A DNA stretch of 9,835 nt from an uncultured Collinsella sp. (GTDB lineage Bacteria > Actinomycetota > Coriobacteriia > Coriobacteriales > Coriobacteriaceae). The translations under genes and the position numbers were made by a program. Where the stretch lies: positions 1 through 9,835 of the forward strand of contig URKU01000072.1 of assembly GCA_900548515.1 (NCBI GenBank), written 5' to 3'. This document shows, one piece after another, positions 1 to 5,861 of this stretch (its first letter is position 1; each line of letters starts with the position of its first letter). Under the pieces are notes generated by a model that searched no databases, was not told the DNA's origin, and saw only the letters and a program-made list of their open reading frames with translations.

Positions 1-273
1 CTCATGAAGCATGCCGATCTATATATCTTCGACGACAGTTTTTCGGCCCTGGACTTTAAGACCGATGCGGCACTGCGCCATGCGCTGCAGGACGAGACGT
101 GCGATGCCGCGGTGCTCATCATCGCCCAGCGCATCTCGACTATTTTGCATGCCGATCAGATCGTGGTGCTCAAAGACGGCGAGATCGTGGGCCTAGGCAC
201 GCACGACGAGCTCATGGAAACCTGCGAGGTGTACCGCGCAATCGCGGAATCGCAGATGAAGGGAGGTGAGTAG
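1..273 (+). CDS. ABC exporter half-transporter, C-terminal end of the ATPase domain (5' end outside window)
   Basis: Only the last 90 codons are present; the frame is open from base 1 and stops at TAG 271-273. What is visible is the end of a nucleotide-binding domain: Walker B and D-loop (YIFDDSFSALD, encoded around 22-54), then the switch loop (IIAQRISTI, around 118-144) and a typical C-terminal tail (GLGTHDELME). Two catalytic positions are altered: the Glu after Walker B is Asp (34-36), and the switch His is Gln (127-129). Both changes are the hallmark of the degenerate-site subunit of heterodimeric ABC exporters such as TM287/288 or BmrCD. The next gene begins 2 bases after this stop, and its ribosome site lies inside this gene's last codons, so the two are translationally close and almost certainly form one exporter. 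The substrate cannot be inferred. Confidence 0.93.
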   Translation, partial: LMKHADLYIFDDSFSALDFKTDAALRHALQDETCDAAVLIIAQRISTILHADQIVVLKDGEIVGLGTHDELMETCEVYRAIAESQMKGGE

Positions 274-274
274 C

Positions 275-2275
275 ATGACCGAGGAGCTCAAGAAGCAGGG
301 CATCGTCGATGGCGCTGCGGTTGTAGAGACAGTCGAGGAGACGGGCGTCGCGCCCGACCTGGACGAAGCCGCCAAGGCGGCGGAGCGCGAGGCTCGCCGC
401 CAAGCGCTCTACGAGGAAAACGAACGTGCCGAGGACGAGCGCGCCCGCGCCGAGGCAGAGCGTATGCGCGACGTGGACGACGAAGACGAGGACGAGACGC
501 CTCGGGATACCTGGGCGACGGTGCGCCGCCTGTGGAGTGAGGCTGCCGGCGACCATTGGCGCTTCTATATCGTGTTCGCGAGCATTGTGTTCTATGTCAT
601 CTTTAACACCGCCGCGCCGGCATATAGCGCCCGCGTGATCGATGAGCTGTGGGGCCACATTCAGGTGGCGTTTGCCAACGACACCACTTTCAGCATCACC
701 TGGGAGAACTGCGGCAAGACCATTTTCGTCTACTTTATGATCTGGACTGCCGCTGCCTCGTTCTATGCGCTCCAGAGCTTTTTGATGTCGAGCGTCGCTG
801 AGCGTCTCAATCTGCGCCTGCGCAACCGCATCGCGCAAAAGCTCAACCGTCTGCCGCTCGCCTATTTTGACGCGCATCGTCCCGGCGAGGTCGTCAGCCG
901 CGCGACCAACGACCTGGACAAGATGTCCGAGAGCATGCAGCGCGGATTGCTGCAGCTGCTCGTGTCGATCGGCACGGTTGTTGGTGCTGTGAGCGTGATG
1001 TTCGTGTTCAGCGTGCAGCTTACGCTCGTCTTTCTGTTCTTTACGGCACTGTCGCTGCTGGTGACGAAGGTCGTCTCGCGCCGCACACACGATGTGACGG
1101 GCGAGCGCCAGGAGTGGGTGTCCAAGATTACGAGTGCGGTCGAGGAAGGCTATTCGGGCCGTCTGGTGATCCGCGCGTTTAACCGCGAACGCCAAAGTTC
1201 TGCCGAGGTGCACCAGGCCTCGGGCGAGCTGGCACGCGTGAGTGCCAAGGCCGACTTTATGATCAATGCCGTCGGCCCTGCGGTGCGCTTTATCGGCCGT
1301 TTGGCGCAGATCGTGATCGCGCTGGTGGGCTGCAGCATGCTGGTTGCCGGTCACATGACCGTCGGCGTGTTCCAGGCGTTCTTCCAGTTTATCTACGAGG
1401 CGTCCGAACCCATGACGCAGCTGTCGTTTACCTTCAACTCGCTGCAGAGCGCGTTGGCGAGTGCGGAGCGCGTGTTCGACCTGCTCGATGAGCCCGAGAT
1501 GGAGGCCGATCCGCTGCCGGACGAGGCCGCCAAGCTGCCGGGTCGCGTTGAGGGTCGCGTCTCCTTTGAGCACGTGCGCTTTGGTTATTCGCCCGACAAG
1601 CCGCTTATGCACGACGTGTCGTTTACCGCCGAGCCGGGCCAGAAGATTGCCGTGGTGGGAACCACGGGCGCGGGCAAGACGACGCTCATCAACCTGCTCA
1701 TGCGCTTCTACGAGATTGACGGCGGGCGTATTACGCTCGACGGCGTGGATACGAGCCGCATGGACCGCGGCGAGCTACGGCAGCAGTTTGGCATGGTGCT
1801 GCAGGACGCCTGGCTGTTCGATGGCACGATTGCCGAAAACATCGCCTACGGCTGTCCCGAGGCGACGCGTGAGGAGATCGTGGCGGCTGCGCGCGCCGCG
1901 CAGGTCGACTTCTTTGTGCGCACCATGCCGCAGGGCTATGACACGCGCGTGGCCAACGATGCCGAAAGCATCAGCCAGGGCCAGCGTCAGCTGCTGACCA
2001 TCGCACGCGTGCTGCTCAATAACCCGGCGATTCTCATCCTGGACGAGGCGACCTCAAGCGTGGATACGCGTACCGAGCTTGCCATCGGTCGTGCCATGGA
2101 CGCGCTCATGCGCGGGCGCACGAGCTTTGTGATCGCGCACCGCCTGTCGACGATCGTGGACGCCGACCTGATCTTGGTCATGGATCACGGCAACATTATC
2201 GAGCAGGGCACGCATAAGGAGCTGCTGGCTGCCGAGGGTGCCTACGCCGACCTCTATCTGAGCCAGTTCGCATAA
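275..2275 (+). CDS. ABC exporter half-transporter, permease-ATPase fusion (catalytic partner)
   Basis: A 666-residue half-transporter of the exporter type, expected in the cytoplasmic membrane as a heterodimer with the preceding gene. ATG 275 is chosen because GGGAGG at 261-266 sits 8 bases upstream; GTG 266 in the same frame overlaps that site. Residues 1-90 are a highly charged, Ala/Glu/Arg-rich extension with an acidic run (about 67-75), longer than usual for the family and possibly helical. Membrane segments run from about 95 to 390. The ATPase domain follows: Walker A GTTGAGKT (462-469), Q-loop (VLQD), signature ISQGQ (566-570) instead of LSGGQ, Walker B with D590 and catalytic E591, D-loop SSVD, and switch H622. 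Catalytic residues are intact here and only the signature is altered, which complements the defects of the first subunit. The substrate is unknown; multidrug, peptide or lipid export are all possible. Confidence 0.95.
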   Translation: MTEELKKQGIVDGAAVVETVEETGVAPDLDEAAKAAEREARRQALYEENERAEDERARAEAERMRDVDDEDEDETPRDTWATVRRLWSEAAGDHWRFYIVFASIVFYVIFNTAAPAYSARVIDELWGHIQVAFANDTTFSITWENCGKTIFVYFMIWTAAASFYALQSFLMSSVAERLNLRLRNRIAQKLNRLPLAYFDAHRPGEVVSRATNDLDKMSESMQRGLLQLLVSIGTVVGAVSVMFVFSVQLTLVFLFFTALSLLVTKVVSRRTHDVTGERQEWVSKITSAVEEGYSGRLVIRAFNRERQSSAEVHQASGELARVSAKADFMINAVGPAVRFIGRLAQIVIALVGCSMLVAGHMTVGVFQAFFQFIYEASEPMTQLSFTFNSLQSALASAERVFDLLDEPEMEADPLPDEAAKLPGRVEGRVSFEHVRFGYSPDKPLMHDVSFTAEPGQKIAVVGTTGAGKTTLINLLMRFYEIDGGRITLDGVDTSRMDRGELRQQFGMVLQDAWLFDGTIAENIAYGCPEATREEIVAAARAAQVDFFVRTMPQGYDTRVANDAESISQGQRQLLTIARVLLNNPAILILDEATSSVDTRTELAIGRAMDALMRGRTSFVIAHRLSTIVDADLILVMDHGNIIEQGTHKELLAAEGAYADLYLSQFA

Positions 2276-2305
2276 TGTGACAAAGGGACAGTCTCTTTGC
2301 CACAT
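2275..2305. repeat. REP-like imperfect palindrome directly after the ABC stop codon
   Basis: Two 15-base arms, 2275-2289 and 2291-2305, are inverted around a single base. Thirteen positions pair as Watson-Crick, one as G-T and one is a mismatch. The core reads CAAAGGGAC / GTCTCTTTG. It begins at the last base of the ABC stop codon and ends just before the separate terminator at 2313. It has no T-tract, so it is not a second classical terminator. From memory, palindromes with a GACAAAGGGAC core recur in Coriobacteriia intergenic regions; this was not checked. Confidence 0.6.
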
Positions 2306-2312
2306 CACAAAT

Positions 2313-2348
2313 AAGGCGCGCCGGGGATGAATTCCCTGGCGCGCCTTT
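2313..2348. terminator. Bidirectional intrinsic terminator between the convergent ABC operon and cysE
   Basis: AAGGCGCGCC at 2313-2322 is perfectly complementary to GGCGCGCCTT at 2338-2347, and the inner GGGA/TCCC bases add to the stem. The hairpin lies in the 110-base spacer between two convergent stops. TTT follows on the plus strand and TTATTTG on the minus strand, so it can serve both units, although neither U-tract is long. Confidence 0.8.
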
Positions 2349-2385
2349 GCGTTGATGCCGATGTCGTTTTGTGCCGCTTGCGTTC

Positions 2386-3090
2386 CTAGCGTTCGTCCAC
2401 GAGCTTGGCGACGAGGGCCTTGAGCTCGGCCACCTCTCGCTCGAGTTCCTTGACGCGGCGGGCATTCTCGGTGATGCCCTGGCGGTTGAGGGCGGACTGC
2501 TCGGCGGCGTCATCGGGCATGTACTCGCGATGCTGCTTGGCGTCGAAACTCTCCTCGAACACACGGCAGCCGTTGCGCTTGATGATGCGTCCCGGCACGC
2601 CCACGACGGTGCAGTTGTCGGGGACGTCCTTGACGACGACCGAGTTGCCGCCGATCTTGACGTTGTTGCCGATGCGAATGTTGCCGAGCACCTTGGCACC
2701 CGTGCCCACGGTGACGTTGTTGCCCAGGGTGGGGTGGCGCTTGCCGGTCTCGTTACCGGTGCCGCCAAGCGTGACGCCCTGGTAGAGCACGCAGTTGTCG
2801 CCCACGACGGTGGTTTCGCCGATGACGACGCCCATGGCGTGGTCGATAAAGAAGTGCTTGCCGATCTGTGCGGCGGGATGAATCTCGACGCCGGTGAAGT
2901 GGCGGGTGATTTGCGAGAGCACGCGGGCGAGCGAGCAATGACCGTGCTCCCAGAGCCAGTGCTCGGGCACATGGTTCCACTTGGCGTGCAGGCCAGGATA
3001 GGAAAGGAAGATGACCAGACCGTTTTGCGCGGCGGGGTCCTGCGCCTGGACGGTCTTGATGTCCTCGCGAATGGTATTGATAAAGCTCAC
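2386..3090 (-). CDS. cysE: Serine O-acetyltransferase
   Basis: A 234-residue enzyme that transfers acetyl from acetyl-CoA to L-serine, giving O-acetylserine, the substrate for cysteine synthase; cytoplasmic. GTG at 3090-3088 is chosen because GGGAGGG (3103-3097) lies 6 bases upstream, and homology of the SFINTIREDI type begins here; further upstream the frame stays open to 3177 but lacks a ribosome site. An N-terminal helical part (1-65) is followed by IHPAAQIG and the catalytic FIDHAMGVVIGET segment (His84), then left-handed beta-helix hexapeptide repeats to about residue 180. Glu69 sits where E. coli CysE has its Asp143 partner, a common variant in Gram-positive enzymes. The C-terminal 40 residues are charged heptads (VKELEREVAELKALV), probably a coiled coil for oligomerisation. 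No cysK is adjacent; the gene stands alone, divergent from the DedA gene. Confidence 0.95.
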   Translation of the reverse strand: MSFINTIREDIKTVQAQDPAAQNGLVIFLSYPGLHAKWNHVPEHWLWEHGHCSLARVLSQITRHFTGVEIHPAAQIGKHFFIDHAMGVVIGETTVVGDNCVLYQGVTLGGTGNETGKRHPTLGNNVTVGTGAKVLGNIRIGNNVKIGGNSVVVKDVPDNCTVVGVPGRIIKRNGCRVFEESFDAKQHREYMPDDAAEQSALNRQGITENARRVKELEREVAELKALVAKLVDER

Positions 3091-3131
3091 CGGCCGCCCT
3101 CCCTTAGCGCCATGGCAATGCGATTCAATAA

Positions 3132-3148
3132 AGTATAGCGATTCGCTA
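3132..3148 (-). promoter_or_regulatory. Candidate cysE promoter -10 with overlapping perfect palindrome
   Basis: On the minus strand TATACT (3137-3132) is a near-consensus -10, about 42 bases upstream of the cysE GTG. No good -35 stands at 17 bases. A 13-base perfect palindrome, TAGCGAtTCGCTA (3136-3148), overlaps the upstream edge of the -10 and occupies the spacer, a position where a bound repressor would block polymerase. The palindrome is seen directly; its regulatory role is inferred. Confidence 0.45.
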
Positions 3149-3233
3149 GGGATTAGGAAGAACAATCTTGGTGGCATTGCGCGACAGGTGTCAGTTATGC
3201 AAACTTGCTGGTAATGGAGTCATGCTTTTGTGG

Positions 3234-3267
3234 GGTTGCGCACGAGGGGGCACCGCAACCGTATACT
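3234..3267 (+). promoter_or_regulatory. Candidate promoter of the DedA gene with inverted repeat over the -35 region
   Basis: TATACT at 3262-3267 is a near-consensus -10, 47 bases before the ATG at 3314. Directly upstream, GGTTGCG (3234-3240) and CGCAACC (3254-3260) form a perfect 7-base inverted repeat separated by 13 bases, about two helical turns centre to centre. The -35 hexamer is poor (TTGCGC at 20-base spacing). The arrangement resembles an activator or repressor site, but no regulator is known. Confidence 0.4.
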
Positions 3268-3313
3268 GGTCAACTTGGACGTATCCGCGCCCACAACTGA
3301 GAGGTTTTACTTC

Positions 3314-3952
3314 ATGGGTTTCATCAATTTTATTGCCGAGCTGCTTAAGGACCCGCGCACCGCGATCGCCAGCTGGATCGCCGCCGGCCCGCTTATGGCC
3401 TACGGCTGCGTGTTCCTGATCATCTTTATCGAGACGGGCGTGGTGTTCTTCCCGTTCCTTCCCGGTGATTCGCTGCTGTTCGCCTCGGGTTTCTTTGCCC
3501 ACAACGGCGGCTTTAACATCGTGGCGCTTCTGGCCACCGCATGGGCCGCTGCCATTTTGGGCGATCAGTGCAACTTTATGATCGGTCACTTCTTTGGCCG
3601 CAAGATCATCGCTTCGGGCAAGGTCAAGGCCATGACGCCCGAGCGCATCAAAAAGTCCGAGGACTTCTTGGACAAGTGGGGTCACCTGGCCATCTTCCTG
3701 GGTCGCTTCTTCCCGTTTATCCGCACCTTTGTGCCCTTTATCGCTGGCATGGGCGGCATGCACTGGCGCAACTTTGTCGTCTTTAACGTGCTGGGCGGCA
3801 TTACCTGGTCGACGGTCTTTACGCTGCTGGGCTACTTCTTTGGCGGCATTCCCTTTGTGCAAGAGCACTTTGAGCTGCTGATTATCGGCATCGTTGCCGT
3901 GTCGATCATCCCGACCGTGGTCGGTCTGGTTAAGGCCAAGCTGGGTAAATAG
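3314..3952 (+). CDS. DedA/SNARE-associated family membrane protein
   Basis: A 212-residue integral membrane protein of the DedA (VTT domain) family. Members act in membrane homeostasis and some are undecaprenyl-phosphate or phospholipid flippases; which lipid this one handles cannot be told. ATG 3314 is preferred because GAGAGG at 3299-3304 lies 9 bases upstream and the family N-terminus fits; the frame is open back to 3230 without support. The family motifs are present: IETGVVFFPFLPGDSLLF (39-56) with acidic residues E40 and D52, and GRFFPFIRTFVPFIAGMGGM (130-149) with the functionally important Arg131 and Arg137. Hydrophobic segments lie at about 25-50, 65-85, 150-175 and 185-205. Length is normal for the family. 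It is a single-gene unit between its own promoter candidate and a strong terminator. Confidence 0.92.
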   Translation: MGFINFIAELLKDPRTAIASWIAAGPLMAYGCVFLIIFIETGVVFFPFLPGDSLLFASGFFAHNGGFNIVALLATAWAAAILGDQCNFMIGHFFGRKIIASGKVKAMTPERIKKSEDFLDKWGHLAIFLGRFFPFIRTFVPFIAGMGGMHWRNFVVFNVLGGITWSTVFTLLGYFFGGIPFVQEHFELLIIGIVAVSIIPTVVGLVKAKLGK

Positions 3953-3990
3953 AACGCCTAGCTCGAGCCAGCGCGCAGACCGTACAGTTG

Positions 3991-4024
3991 AGGCCCGTCA
4001 CCGCTTACGGTGGCGGGCCTTTTT
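3991..4024 (+). terminator. Intrinsic terminator of the DedA gene
   Basis: A 13-base stem, AGGCCCGTCACCG (3991-4003) with CGGTGGCGGGCCT (4008-4020), contains one G-T pair, closes on a 4-base loop (CTTA) and runs into TTTTT (4020-4024). It is a textbook terminator 38 bases after the DedA stop. Confidence 0.92.
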
Positions 4025-4044
4025 GCTTCGGTCAAATGAAAATA

Positions 4045-4096
4045 CTTTACTTAGTTAAAGAAAAGCGTTTTATCAGACGCGTGCGGGGAGTACAAT
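4045..4096 (+). promoter_or_regulatory. Candidate ilvE promoter with upstream A/T-rich palindrome
   Basis: TACAAT at 4091-4096 is a good -10; the matching -35 position (TTTTAT, 4068-4073) is poor. Upstream, CTTTA (4045-4049) and TAAAG (4056-4060) form a dyad in an A/T-rich island that stands out from the GC-rich surroundings and could be an activator site or UP element. The next purine at the right distance from the -10 is A4104, the first base of an ATG. Confidence 0.45.
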
Positions 4097-4103
4097 CTCG
4101 TGC

Positions 4104-4253
4104 ATGCGAATCGACGTGCCATCGGCTTTGATGCTGCTCGCGTGTCCCGTCCGGCTCTACGCTCCGGGCGTGCGACGTTGCGACGCGGTCGGCCTCGGTC
4201 CTTGCGTGCGGGTTCGCGAGTATGCAACTGTGTATGTAAGGAGCGACATATGA
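4104..4253 (+). CDS. Possible leaderless leader ORF upstream of ilvE (49 codons)
   Basis: An open frame runs from ATG 4104 to TGA 4251-4253. Its stop overlaps the ilvE start as ATGA, the usual layout for translational coupling. There is no ribosome site before it, but ATG 4104 falls 7-8 bases after the candidate -10 TACAAT, so a transcript could begin at the start codon, as is common in actinobacteria. Fifteen of 49 residues are Val, Leu or Ile (8, 5 and 2), with a small ALMLL cluster at residues 8-12. That is suggestive of a branched-chain amino acid sensing leader but not a run as in classical attenuators, and GC-rich DNA often carries chance open frames. No terminator/antiterminator pair was found in the leader. 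Confidence 0.3.
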   Translation: MRIDVPSALMLLACPVRLYAPGVRRCDAVGLGPCVRVREYATVYVRSDI

Positions 4254-5302
4254 CTGTCGAGAAGAAGGATATCGATTGGGGTAGCCTCGGCTTTGGCTAC
4301 ATGAAGACCGATTACAGCTACGAGGCTCATTGGAAGGATGGCGAGTGGGACGAGGGCGGCCTGACCACCGACCACACCCTGCATGTCTCCGAGTGCGGCG
4401 GTATCTTCCATTACTGCCAGGAGGTCTTTGAGGGCCTGAAGGCCTACACCGCCGAGGACGGCAGCATCGTCTGCTTCCGTCCCGACATGAACGCTGAGCG
4501 TATGTACAACTCTGCCCAGCGCCTCGAGATGCCCCCGTTTCCCAAGGACAAGTTCGTTGAGGCCGTCAAGCAGGTCGTTTCTGCCAACGCCGCCTGGGTT
4601 CCGCCCTTCGGTTCCGGCGCGACCCTGTACGTGCGTCCGTTTATGATCGGCTCCGGTGACGTGATCGGCGTGGCTCCCGCTCCTGAGTACACGTTCCGCA
4701 TTCTCGTGACCCCGGTCGGTCCGTACTTTAAGGGCGGCCTCAAGCCCGTCAAGCTGCGCGTTTCCGAGTATGACCGTGCTGCACCGCACGGCACCGGCAA
4801 CATCAAGGCCGGCCTGAACTACGCCATGTCCCTTAAGCCCACGATGGAGGCCCATCGCGAGGGCTATGCCGAGAACCTGTATCTCGACTCCGAGTCCCGC
4901 ACCTATGTCGAGGAGACCGGTGGCGCCAACGTCCTGTTCGTGAAAGAGGATGGCACGCTCGTCGTTCCGCAGTCGCACACCGACTCCATCCTGCCCTCTA
5001 TCACCCGTCGTTCGCTCGTTCAGGTTGCTCAGGACCTGGGCATGACCGTTGACCAGCGCCCCGTCGAGTGGGCCGAGGTCAAGGCCGGCACCTTTGTGGA
5101 GTGCGGCCTGTGCGGCACCGCTGCCGTCATCTCTCCGGTTGGCGAAATCGACAACAAGGTTTACGGCGCCGACGAGACCGTGACCTTCCCGGCTGGATAC
5201 ACCGAGATCGGCCCTGTGATGAAGAAGCTTCGCGAGACCCTGACTGGTATCCAGTCTGGTGCTGTCGAGGACAAGCACAACTGGGTTTACACCGTCGCGT
5301 AA
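4250..5302 (+). CDS. ilvE: Branched-chain amino acid aminotransferase (type II, PLP fold IV)
   Basis: A 350-residue cytoplasmic enzyme that interconverts Leu, Ile and Val with their 2-oxo acids using 2-oxoglutarate/glutamate. ATG 4250 has AAGGAG (4238-4243) 6 bases upstream, and the protein then begins like other type II enzymes (IDWGSLGFGYMKTD). Visible motifs are FEGLKAY (60-66), YVRPF (127-131), GTGNIKAGLNYA (181-192) with the PLP-binding Lys186, and VEETGGANVLF (220-230), where Glu222 should contact the PLP ring nitrogen; ECGLCGTAAVISP lies near the C-terminus. Length is normal for the family. It stands alone rather than in an ilv/leu operon. Codons are more strongly biased to C-ending forms than in neighbouring genes, as in highly expressed genes. 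The 150-base leader may be regulatory. Confidence 0.96.
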   Translation: MTVEKKDIDWGSLGFGYMKTDYSYEAHWKDGEWDEGGLTTDHTLHVSECGGIFHYCQEVFEGLKAYTAEDGSIVCFRPDMNAERMYNSAQRLEMPPFPKDKFVEAVKQVVSANAAWVPPFGSGATLYVRPFMIGSGDVIGVAPAPEYTFRILVTPVGPYFKGGLKPVKLRVSEYDRAAPHGTGNIKAGLNYAMSLKPTMEAHREGYAENLYLDSESRTYVEETGGANVLFVKEDGTLVVPQSHTDSILPSITRRSLVQVAQDLGMTVDQRPVEWAEVKAGTFVECGLCGTAAVISPVGEIDNKVYGADETVTFPAGYTEIGPVMKKLRETLTGIQSGAVEDKHNWVYTVA

Positions 5303-5318
5303 TTTGTCTTACCTATCC

Positions 5319-5443
5319 GGGCAGAGAACAAGTTCCCTCCCGGCGCGTCCTCGGACATGCAAGAAGCCCTCGCTGCGCACTTCGTGCGGCGAGGGCTTCT
5401 TGCGTCCTGCGGAGTGCGCCGGGAGGGAACTTGTTCTCTGCCC
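5319..5443. repeat. 125-nt long inverted repeat with nested hairpins after ilvE
   Basis: The outer arms, 5319-5346 and 5416-5443, are 28 bases long and perfectly complementary. Inside lies a second hairpin, 5359-5403, with a 15-base perfect stem, a 5-base inner stem and a TTC loop. The two stems are separated on each side by 12-base spacers (5347-5358 and 5404-5415) that are similar to each other in the same orientation, both starting GTCCT and each able to fold on itself (GTCC-tc-GGAC; TCC-tgc-GGA). The predicted shape is a cruciform with a central arm and two short side arms. It starts 16 bases after the ilvE stop and encodes no convincing protein. Confidence 0.9.
5359..5403 (+). terminator. 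Terminator-like core hairpin of the ilvE downstream repeat
   Basis: GCAAGAAGCCCTCGC (5359-5373) pairs perfectly with GCGAGGGCTTCTTGC (5389-5403), extended by CGCAC/GTGCG around a TTC loop. The A-rich/T-rich outer ends (AAGAAG, CTTCTT) and the place just after ilvE fit a bidirectional terminator, but the T-tract is interrupted by C and the surrounding 28-base arms would compete in folding. Confidence 0.5.
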
Positions 5444-5495
5444 TGCGGGTTCGGCGATGTCACAACGGGCAATGATTAATCTGAATAAAGATGGT

Positions 5496-5520
5496 GCGCG
5501 GCCTTTTAGGCTGCGCTTTT
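5496..5520 (+). terminator. Short intrinsic terminator 193 bases beyond ilvE
   Basis: GCGCGGCC (5496-5503) and GGCTGCGC (5509-5516) form an 8-base stem with one G-T pair and a TTTTA loop, followed by TTTT GCTTT. It points in the ilvE direction but lies well beyond the gene, after the long inverted repeat. It may be the original ilvE terminator or may end a small unknown transcript. Confidence 0.55.
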
Positions 5521-5553
5521 GCTTTGCTTCGCGCCATGTGGGGGCGGTGGCGA

Positions 5554-5756
5554 CGTGCATTTTTGCGAGTATTCTGCAATCGAAGGCCCCTGCATACCGA
5601 CCTCGGGCGAAAAATCGGGATTTATCGATGTTTTCTACGAATGATGGGCGGGGTTATGGGCTGACAGCGTTTGATTTGCGGGGATATTCGCGGTCTTTGG
5701 CATTTATCGTGGCGCCCGAAGCTGTCGGGCATGTTGAATACTCCCAAAAATGCACG
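5554..5756. repeat. Pair of inverted 21-nt motifs flanking a non-coding segment
   Basis: The 21 bases at 5554-5574 (core GTGCATTTTTGCGAGTATTC) and the reverse complement of 5736-5756 differ at a single base. The similarity resumes further inside: CATACCGAC..TCGGGCG (5593-5609) against CATGCCCGAC..TCGGGCG on the minus strand (5732-5712), with about 16 extra bases in the left copy. The 203-base interval carries no convincing gene. The layout resembles two copies of one dispersed motif in opposite orientation or the ends of a small miniature element. No target-site duplication was found. Confidence 0.6.
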
Positions 5757-5786
5757 GCGCCTTGAGGGGGACCTTTGCGACAAAGG

Positions 5787-5825
5787 AAACCGCCCCGTCA
5801 AAGTATGCATTCGACGGGGCGGTTT
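5787..5825 (-). terminator. Intrinsic terminator of lemA
   Basis: AAACCGCCCCGTC (5787-5799) and GACGGGGCGGTTT (5813-5825) form a perfect 13-base stem with a 13-base loop. On the minus strand it lies 36 bases after the lemA stop and is followed by TTTCCTTTG. A small perfect hairpin, CCTTTG-cga-CAAAGG (5772-5786), abuts it. Confidence 0.85.
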
Positions 5826-5861
5826 ATGCATATACCCGATTAAGGATACGCTGCTGATCTG

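Noticed and set aside
212..1612. 466-codon open frame on the minus strand opposite the ABC gene
   Set aside because: It lies entirely antisense to a well-supported ABC transporter; the His/Arg-rich composition is typical of a shadow frame in GC-rich DNA and no domain is recognisable.
4100..4249. GTG 4100 giving ilvE a 50-residue N-terminal extension
   Set aside because: The extension is Arg-rich and unlike the family, and ATG 4250 has a good ribosome site and the expected N-terminus.
4157..5278. 373-codon minus-strand frame opposite ilvE
   Set aside because: Antisense shadow of a highly codon-biased gene; no motifs and no ribosome site.
5259..5765. 168-codon plus-strand frame after ilvE
   Set aside because: It begins inside ilvE, runs through the long inverted repeat and the terminator at 5496-5520, and has no protein-like composition.
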